A stretch of 64,000 nt of DNA from Planctomycetota bacterium (GTDB taxonomy: Bacteria > Planctomycetota > MHYJ01 > WSZJ01 > JACPWG01). The notes under the pieces are model-generated. The model was not told the origin of the DNA and made no database searches. It saw only the letters and a list, made by a program, of their open reading frames with translations. Shown in pieces: positions 58,801 to 64,000 of this stretch (within the stretch, counting starts at the first letter, position 1; each line of letters opens with the position of its first letter). Location of the stretch: the NCBI GenBank assembly GCA_016197205.1, contig JACPWG010000064.1, positions 1-64,000 on the forward strand, given 5' to 3'. A program made the translations under genes and the position numbers.

Positions 58801-60278
58801 GGGTTCTTCGTCGCTGGGTTCGCCAGGAGCAGCCGGACCTGCTCGTCGTCGAGGGCCTTCGCGGACAGGGAGGGCACGGCCCGCACGATTTCGTTGCGCT
58901 CCTCCTCGGTGAGCGGACTGACCGGGATCGGTACGTGCGCTCGCGCGCGCAGGGCGGCCGGCAGTCGCTCCCCTTCGGTCGCCCCCTCCACACAGCTCAG
59001 CACGATGCGGACATGGGGGGGGAGCGGTTCCGGCAACCAGTCCAGCGCGCCGGCGCGGTCGGGCGCGTCAAGCTGGTCCAAGGCGTCGATGGCGAGGAGG
59101 ATGCGCCGGGACGCCGGCGTCATGCCGAGGAAGCGCGCGCAGGTCGCCGCGAGCGCGACCGCGTCGTCCGGGACCGCGTACTCCTTCTCGATATCCTCCA
59201 CGGCGAGAAAGTTCGAGCCGGCCTCGGCGAGGCGCGCTTTGCGCCCATCGTCGAGCGCCTCACGGAGAAGCTCGCGGCAGATGCGGGTGAGCAGCTCACG
59301 GAGGCTGGTCGAGCGCGGGCCCGCGCCGACGAAGTGCGCGAGCGTCAGGACCTCCGGCCGGCGGCGCCGGTAGTCCGTAAGAAAACGGGCGAGGGCGGCG
59401 GACTTTCCACAACCGGAGGGGCCGGTGACGACGCAGGGGGCCGGCGGCCCGTTGGTCGCCTCCGCGTAGCCGAGGAGCGCATCGTGCACGCGCCCCCGTC
59501 CGACGTAGACCCGAAGGCGCGATTCCATGAAGCGCTCGTGGTGTTCCCGCTCTTCGGCGAAAGGGTCGGGCGGCGCATCGTCCGACACTGGAGCTTCGCC
59601 GAGTCGCAGCTCGTTGCGGATTGCCGACAGAAGGTCGTCGTAGACCCGGCGACCGAGGAGCTCGAGTCCCACAAGTCGGCCCTTTCCTTTCGTAGGCCGA
59701 TCCGGGGCGTTCGGGTCCCAGCGGGCCGGGTAGTCGTCCAACACGGGCAACCCGCTGCGCCGGATGCGTTCCTTCAAGTCGGCGAGTGTGCGTGCAATGC
59801 CTGGGTCGGCCTCGGCGTAGGTCGTGCTGCGGAGCGGCTCCGGGATGTCGCGAAGCGCCGCGGCGTCCCGAAAATAAAAGAAGGCATGGCCTCGCGCGGC
59901 CGGGCGGAGGAGGACGCCGTGCAGGATCTCCAACTCGGTCACGCTCCGCCCCGGCTCCGCTTGGACCCAGCCGAAGCGCTTCAGGGTTTCGGCGGGGAAG
60001 CGCTCGGGTATCCAGCCGTAGCGTCCTCCGAGCAGCCCGAGGAAGAAGGGGCGACACTCGTCGACCTGGCCGAGGCAGAGGTCGAGCGCGCGGTCGTTTT
60101 CGGCCTGCGCCTTCGTGACCCCCCAGCGCAGGTCCACGTCCACGAGATGGATGCGGTGGGGCTCGAGCTGTTCGCGCAGCGCCGGGAACACGACCTTCAC
60201 GAGGTGGTCGCGCTCGGCGTGCATGTCGCGGAAAGTCGAGGAGATGAAGATGCGAACCGTGGTCCAGGGCTTGGGCAT
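55842..60278 (-). CDS. DUF4062 / STAND NTPase / WD40 giant protein
   Basis: 1478 residues from the ATG at 60278; an earlier ATG at 60326 is possible, and neither has a strong ribosome site. DUF4062 occupies about 1-190 (RIFISSTFRDMHAERDHLV, LVDVDLRWGVT). A STAND/NACHT-type NTPase follows with Walker A GPSGCGKS near 288 and Walker B LLAIDALDQLDA near 393, then helical repeats. From about 830 to the end is a long WD40 array (AFSPDGRRVAS, SVRVWDAESG, VRIWDVERGE). This effector-NTPase-sensor order is that of STAND immune-type and signalling proteins (compare TEP1/NPHP3 and bacterial Avs-like proteins), in which ligand binding by the repeats triggers oligomerisation. DUF4062 would be the output domain, and its activity is unknown. 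Its 3' end is duplicated as a relic at 43529. Confidence 0.88.
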   Translation of the reverse strand: MPKPWTTVRIFISSTFRDMHAERDHLVKVVFPALREQLEPHRIHLVDVDLRWGVTKAQAENDRALDLCLGQVDECRPFFLGLLGGRYGWIPERFPAETLKRFGWVQAEPGRSVTELEILHGVLLRPAARGHAFFYFRDAAALRDIPEPLRSTTYAEADPGIARTLADLKERIRRSGLPVLDDYPARWDPNAPDRPTKGKGRLVGLELLGRRVYDDLLSAIRNELRLGEAPVSDDAPPDPFAEEREHHERFMESRLRVYVGRGRVHDALLGYAEATNGPPAPCVVTGPSGCGKSAALARFLTDYRRRRPEVLTLAHFVGAGPRSTSLRELLTRICRELLREALDDGRKARLAEAGSNFLAVEDIEKEYAVPDDAVALAATCARFLGMTPASRRILLAIDALDQLDAPDRAGALDWLPEPLPPHVRIVLSCVEGATEGERLPAALRARAHVPIPVSPLTEEERNEIVRAVPSLSAKALDDEQVRLLLANPATKNPLFLQVALEELRGFGSYEQLNERIRAFPGSGARAGPFRALLRLFRPARTPSHAEESDPVKALFEQVLERMEQEFDKEVVRTALRLLATARRGLSEAELKALVADHPGADDLFPVLRQLRSYLLSRGGLLGFFHAGLAAAVRARYLHTPDNERAAHARLGDHFEAEPLRLEDAGNAAVAIGPARSSISKPANARKVDELVWQRLAAGQGAEAGRLLADIRFLEAKTEAGMVLDLADDCRATVRNAAGQAPLAFLPLIEETLRRHAAFLQKQPSALFQCLWNSGRWQADAKGLGDAPGSPGGTRLPALLDAWRRAKEAAGEGRAWLRALRPPPSPLGTALRVLFHGDPVVSVACSPGGTSVATAGGRCVKVWDAGTGDLLHTMRTAEDVKSVDLVGGPRVLPRARNAQERLFLDALPTETPELRVAYGAGGVVRVVEPATGRTIARFEHERGEAADAGGRVAFSPDGRRVASTWQPHGPVCVWDAATGAPVHALSGHLFVDDVSWAPDGSRLVGCGGDEGATESTYEHSVRVWDAESGRELAVLKVGLWTLAYSRDGRRLVGAGVDTENVVVVQDARDMAMIARHGGIDVDPKLLALSPDGRRAASRGADNSVRVYELEFGTPVAVHHGHEGPISSLVFLGDGERLLSGSADGTARIWPAVAESPSEDGPAGGHEAEVTSLEFSPDGRRLASGANDRTVRVWDAASGAELRVLREGEANVEALAFSPDSGRLAVGCGDGVVRIWDVERGEKVLSIGAHRAWVNAVAWSPDGRRLATAGEDREGLDGGEPAVRVFDAAGGAELLGLVGQEGDVRCLAFSPDSRRLLTAADVRREPGAPWTVPVLSLWEVETGALVRSHRYQTLTDWGIEAARVAWSPDGTRIGTLCPPTRSMSVRDGESLAQLSVVEARGDPRAVAAGSERFPFLLLRRSLEKDAVLVSAATGAELTRFPADLDRIAQHPDGRTFAAAAGSHVYLLRLEGGENKTEPRG

Positions 60279-60326
60279 AATCATCCAAGGCTGAGGCGCC
60301 GAAAAAATCATCCGAACCGCGACCAT

Positions 60327-60527
60327 GAGGGAGCGGTCTCGAGCCGTTCACCGTTGTCCTGTGGTTCGATCCCGCTTCGACGTGGGGGAGGATGGGGGCA
60401 GTTGCCTAACGGTGAGGCCGGGAGCGCAAGTGGGGGACGTGTGTCGGAGTGAAAGGGTGGACGAACCGCAGAGGCGCAGAGGCGCAGAGGACGGCGAGTG
60501 GGGTGAACACGCGCAGCGCTTTCCCGC
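60327..60527. repeat. GCAGAGGC tandem words
   Basis: The 200-base gap between two minus-strand genes includes tandem CGCAGAGG words at about 60465-60492. Otherwise it is unremarkable and should contain the promoter of the STAND gene. Confidence 0.5.
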
Positions 60528-63500
60528 CTACCTCTCGACCCGTGCGCGCTGCCACTCGGCCTGAAAGCGCGACCGCAGGTCCGGGGATTTCGCGAAGCCG
60601 GCCTCCAGATCGGCGAGCGCCCCGGCGCGGTCACCTTGCTCCAGCCGGGCCTTTCCCCGGCCGCACCACGCCTCGGCCAGGTCCGGCTGTGCGGCGAGCG
60701 CGGCGGAATAGGCCTTCTCGGCGTCGAGGGGGCGGCCTTCGTCAAGGTCGCGGTCGCCGCGGGCGAGCGCCAGCGGGCCGGCGTAGGTCGGGTCGAGGCC
60801 GGCGGCGGACTCCAGTTCCGCGATCTGTCGTTCGCGGTCGGCGAGCGCCGCGTACGCCGTCGCGCGGAGCGCATGCACGCGCGCCAGGGTCGAGCGGCTT
60901 GGAATCCTGTCGGTCAGGGTGAGGGCGAACCCGAGGACCTCGATGGCCCGCTCGTTTTCCACGCGCGCCTGGGCCGGCGCGTAGGCGGCGACCGCGCGGG
61001 CCGCCTCGAGCGCCTGTGCGGCGCGCCGCAAGCAGGCTTCGGCAACGGTCCGGCCGTAGGACGCATGCGCCGCGAGCGGCACGATGTCCGGGTCCTTCGC
61101 GAGGACGGGGAAGTCCTGCCAGCCGGACTCGATCGCGCGGGCGAGGCTCCCCACCGCCTTTTCGACCGACTGTGTCTTTCCCTGGAGGCAAGCCAGATTG
61201 TACAGGAGCGTCCCGGCGGTCGGGTTGAGGGCGAGACCGCGCTCGAGGGCCTCCACGGCCTTCGGGGTGTTGCCCAGCAGGTTGTAGCCGTGGGCGAGGT
61301 TGTTCCACAGCTCGGAATTCCCGCCTCCGTTCAGTTTCACGGCCTCCTCGAGGGCGCGCACGGCGTCGGCCGGGCGGCCGAGGATGAAGCAGGCGATGCC
61401 GCGGAGGCGGTGTCCCTCGTAATCGTCGGGGGAAAGCGAGACGGCCTTTTCCGCGTCCCGAAGAGCTTGGTCGTGCCGGCCGAGCTTGATCAGGAAGATG
61501 GCGCGGTCCCGGTAGCCCGAGGCCGAGTCGGGGGCGACCCGGATGGCCTGCGTGGCGCGCGCGACCGCTTCCTCCAACCTGCCGTCGGCGGCGAGGGCGC
61601 GGGCGATGACGAGGTGAAACGGCGCGGAGTCGACGTTGCGCGCGGAGAGGAGCTCGATGTACTTCTGATGGTCTCGCGCCGCGCCGGCCGCGTCGCCGAG
61701 GGCCGCGTGGCATTGGCCGCGGATGTCGTAGTGGTTGGGGTCGTCCGGGTCGAGCTCGGCCGCGCGGGACGCCTCGCGGAGCGCGCCCGCGGCGTCTCCG
61801 GTCGCGAGGAGGGCCTGGGCCTTGAGGGCGTGCGCCCCGGACCAGGCGTCGCTCATCGCGAGAACGGCGTCGGCGTCGGCGAGCGCCGCGCGTGCGTCGC
61901 CGCGACCGAGGTAGAGCGCGGCGCGGACCTGGAGCGCCATGACGCACCGTGGATGGATGTCCAAGGCGCGCGTGGCGGCTTCGAAGGCGGCGGCGCCGTC
62001 CCCGAACTGACTGTGGACCTGCGCGAGGCGGGCGAAGAACTCGGCGTTCCGCGGCTCCTGCGCGATCGCGTCCTCCGCCGCCCGCAAAGCGTCCGCCTTT
62101 CGTCCGAGGAGCTTGAGCGCGAGGGCCTTTTCCATCAGGGCGCGCGGAAACCTCGGGTGGAGGAGCAGGGCCTGCTCGGCGTCGGCGAGGGAGCGGTTGG
62201 GCTCGAGGAGGTAGTTCTCGGCCTGCGCGCGAGTCACGAGGATGTTCGCGGGGTCCGGCGGCTTGCGCGCGAGCGCGGCGGTTAGGTCCGTGATCGCGGC
62301 CGTTAGGGCGTTCGCCGCGAGGTAGGCCGTTCCCCGGAAGTAATACGGGCTCCAGCGCGTCGGGTCCTTTTCAAGCGCGCGAGTCAGCTCCCGGACCGCG
62401 TCCGAAGTGCGTCCCTCGATGAGGGCCAGGCAGCCGTTCCCTTCGATCGCGAGGATGTTCGCGGGGTCTCGCGCGAGGATGGCGCGGTAGTCCGCGGCGG
62501 CGTGGTCCAGGTCGCGGAGGCCGAAGGCGTACTCATCGGCGCGATCGTAGAGGAGCTGGAGGTCGCCGGGCGCCAGGGCGAGGGCCCGCGTGTAGTCGTC
62601 GATGGCCTCCTGCGTCCGGTGCAGCTTGGTGAAGAGGGCCGCCCGCCGCGCAAGGGCCTCTACCCACCCAGGGTCGGCCGCTACCGCGGCCGAGCAGAGC
62701 TCGAGCGCGCGCTCTGCCGGCTGCTCGAGGCCGGCCCGGCGCAGCAGCTCGGAGGCTTCCTCGCGGGCGTGGCGGCCGGCCTTGAGCTCGGCGCGCTCCG
62801 TTTCGACCCGCGCCTCCCCTTCGGCGGTCTTTTGTTCCCGCTCGCGCAAGCCTTCGGCGGCGTTGCGCGTGTGGGCGAGGGCGAAGGCGATCGCCCCGCC
62901 GGCGACGACGAGTCCCGTGGCGCCGGCCGCGAAGGCCGCGCGATGACGCCGGACCTTGCGGAGCGTGCGGCCCACGGTGCCGACCGGCCTCGCCTGGATC
63001 GGTTCTCCCTGCTGGAAGCGGCGCAGGTCGTTCGCGAAGGCCTGCGCCGAGGCGTAGCGGCGGCGCTTTTCTTTTTCGAGCGCGTGGAGGCAGACCGTCT
63101 CGAGGTCTTGCGGGACGCGTCGATTGACCCGGGTCGGCGGCAAGGGATCGCGGAAGAGGACCGCATACATGATTTCGGCGGAGGTGCTGCCTTCGAACGG
63201 AGGTCGCCCCGCCAGCAGCTCGTACAGGACCGCGCCCAGGCCATACACGTCGGTGGCGACGTCCGTGCCGCCGCTCGTGCCGTCGGCTTGCTCGGGCGCC
63301 ATGTACATCGGCGTGCCCAGGAGGCCGCCCGTGCGGGTCAGGCGGGACTGGGACTCGAGGTCTTTCGCCAGCCCGAAGTCCGCCACGAAGGCGCGGCCGT
63401 CCCGGTCGACGAGGATGTTCTGGGGCTTCAGGTCGCGGTGGATCACCCCGTGCTTGTGCGCGTACTCGATCCCCTCGGCCACTTGCAAGAGCAGTCCGAG

Positions 63501-64000
63501 CCCCTCGTCCAGCTTCAGGCGTTTCTGGTGAATGAGGTGGGCGAGCGTCGCGCCCTCGACATATTCCATGGCGAAAAAGTGCAGGTCCTCCTGCCGGCCG
63601 ACTTCGAAAATCGTGACGAGGTTCGGGTGGCGGAGGCGCGCAGCGGTCGCGGCCTCGCGCTGGAAGCGCTGGACGCGCTCGCCGTCCGGTTCCGAGCCGG
63701 CGTGGAGGACCTTGACCGCGACCTTGCGTCCGAGCTCCAGATCGGTCGCCCGGAACACGGTGCCCATGCCCCCCTCGCCGATGCGTTCTTCGATTTTGTA
63801 CTTTCCGAGCTGGGCGCCTTCCAGGGCGAGGCCGGATGCGCTCGACGGGGCGCGCGAGCCGGGCCGCTGCGTGGGGGCTTCGAGCTGGGTCTGGATGGCG
63901 CGCTCCGCGGATGCGCGCGTCGGCCGGCCGGGAAGGGGAGTGAGTCGGGGCGCTGAACCGGAAGCGGGCGGACGGGGCTGGGGCTTGGGTGTGCTGCCCG
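60528..64000 (-). CDS. Ser/Thr kinase with TPR tail, 5' end cut off
   Basis: The frame stays open to the window edge, so the N-terminus lies beyond it. The visible part begins in a Pro/Ser-rich segment without a start codon. Kinase domain: YKIEERIGEGGMGTVF, VAVKVL, HRDLKPQNIL, DFGLAKD and MYMAPEQ, all intact. A juxtamembrane region is followed by one helix (AGATGLVVAGGAIAFALAHT). About 700 residues of TPR-type repeats follow (AIDDYTRALALAPGDLQLLY, WNNLAHGYNLLGNTPKAVEAL, ALAAQPDLAEAWCGRGKARL), presumably outside the cytoplasm. This is a typical planctomycete/myxobacterial receptor-kinase layout with TPRs as the protein-binding sensor. The protein ends in RARVER. Nothing in the visible part suggests inactivity. 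Confidence 0.93.
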   Translation of the reverse strand, partial: GSTPKPQPRPPASGSAPRLTPLPGRPTRASAERAIQTQLEAPTQRPGSRAPSSASGLALEGAQLGKYKIEERIGEGGMGTVFRATDLELGRKVAVKVLHAGSEPDGERVQRFQREAATAARLRHPNLVTIFEVGRQEDLHFFAMEYVEGATLAHLIHQKRLKLDEGLGLLLQVAEGIEYAHKHGVIHRDLKPQNILVDRDGRAFVADFGLAKDLESQSRLTRTGGLLGTPMYMAPEQADGTSGGTDVATDVYGLGAVLYELLAGRPPFEGSTSAEIMYAVLFRDPLPPTRVNRRVPQDLETVCLHALEKEKRRRYASAQAFANDLRRFQQGEPIQARPVGTVGRTLRKVRRHRAAFAAGATGLVVAGGAIAFALAHTRNAAEGLREREQKTAEGEARVETERAELKAGRHAREEASELLRRAGLEQPAERALELCSAAVAADPGWVEALARRAALFTKLHRTQEAIDDYTRALALAPGDLQLLYDRADEYAFGLRDLDHAAADYRAILARDPANILAIEGNGCLALIEGRTSDAVRELTRALEKDPTRWSPYYFRGTAYLAANALTAAITDLTAALARKPPDPANILVTRAQAENYLLEPNRSLADAEQALLLHPRFPRALMEKALALKLLGRKADALRAAEDAIAQEPRNAEFFARLAQVHSQFGDGAAAFEAATRALDIHPRCVMALQVRAALYLGRGDARAALADADAVLAMSDAWSGAHALKAQALLATGDAAGALREASRAAELDPDDPNHYDIRGQCHAALGDAAGAARDHQKYIELLSARNVDSAPFHLVIARALAADGRLEEAVARATQAIRVAPDSASGYRDRAIFLIKLGRHDQALRDAEKAVSLSPDDYEGHRLRGIACFILGRPADAVRALEEAVKLNGGGNSELWNNLAHGYNLLGNTPKAVEALERGLALNPTAGTLLYNLACLQGKTQSVEKAVGSLARAIESGWQDFPVLAKDPDIVPLAAHASYGRTVAEACLRRAAQALEAARAVAAYAPAQARVENERAIEVLGFALTLTDRIPSRSTLARVHALRATAYAALADRERQIAELESAAGLDPTYAGPLALARGDRDLDEGRPLDAEKAYSAALAAQPDLAEAWCGRGKARLEQGDRAGALADLEAGFAKSPDLRSRFQAEWQRARVER

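Noticed and set aside
58488..60452. 654-residue plus-strand open frame opposite the STAND gene
   Set aside because: Shadow of DUF4062 and NTPase coding sequence.
62502..63956. 484-residue plus-strand open frame opposite the right-edge kinase
   Set aside because: Shadow; the minus strand has an intact kinase domain.

Overview
The window is very GC-rich and gene-dense. Most of the unassigned stretches are intergenic repeats. It is most likely from a member of the Planctomycetota, probably an uncultured lineage. The clues are an ECF sigma factor of the planctomycete type (FPLTRWTLL start, FFEALLERD and GRFRTFL motifs), several Hanks-type Ser/Thr kinases fused to other domains, a DUF4062/NTPase/WD40 giant, and many exported beta-propeller proteins. 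Myxococcota or Acidobacteriota cannot be excluded from sequence alone. No rRNA, tRNA or CRISPR array was recognised.

Region 1 (1-7.3 kb): a MITE-like repeat, a VapBC-type toxin-antitoxin pair, a giant TPM-domain coiled-coil membrane protein coupled to phosphatidylserine decarboxylase, and a creatininase-family amidohydrolase. Region 2 (7.5-18.3 kb, all plus strand): a caspase-like/pseudokinase/kinase fusion, then a second kinase (with DUF4384), an adenosine-deaminase/SLOG/NUDIX triple fusion, a six-helix membrane protein and a class 3 lipase. The last four genes are bracketed by 39-bp related direct repeats. The gene content (protease-like, nucleotide-processing, membrane and lipase genes under kinase control) looks like a signalling or conflict cassette and is the first of two candidate novel systems.

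Region 3 (18.8-32.3 kb): a secreted TPR/HEAT protein, a two-lobed retropepsin-like protease, a hybrid histidine kinase with four receiver domains, an orphan UrtA-type urea-binding lipoprotein with an outer-membrane porin, a MASE1 histidine kinase, a single-pass membrane protein and the ECF sigma factor. Region 4 (32.7-43.4 kb): a small orphan protein, a TPR relic, a YqiJ-like OB-fold protein, a YqiK-type flotillin, an 1814-residue DUF3686/AAA ATPase and an alpha/beta hydrolase.

Region 5 (43.5-60.3 kb) is the second candidate system. A two-gene module of exported proteins (trypsin-like plus propeller, then repeated beta domain plus propeller) is present three times, with an extra trypsin-like singleton. 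Only one copy keeps the protease triad. The array lies between a DUF4062/STAND/WD40 gene and a decayed fragment of that same gene in direct orientation. Region 6 (60.5-64 kb) is a Ser/Thr kinase with a long TPR tail that runs off the right edge.
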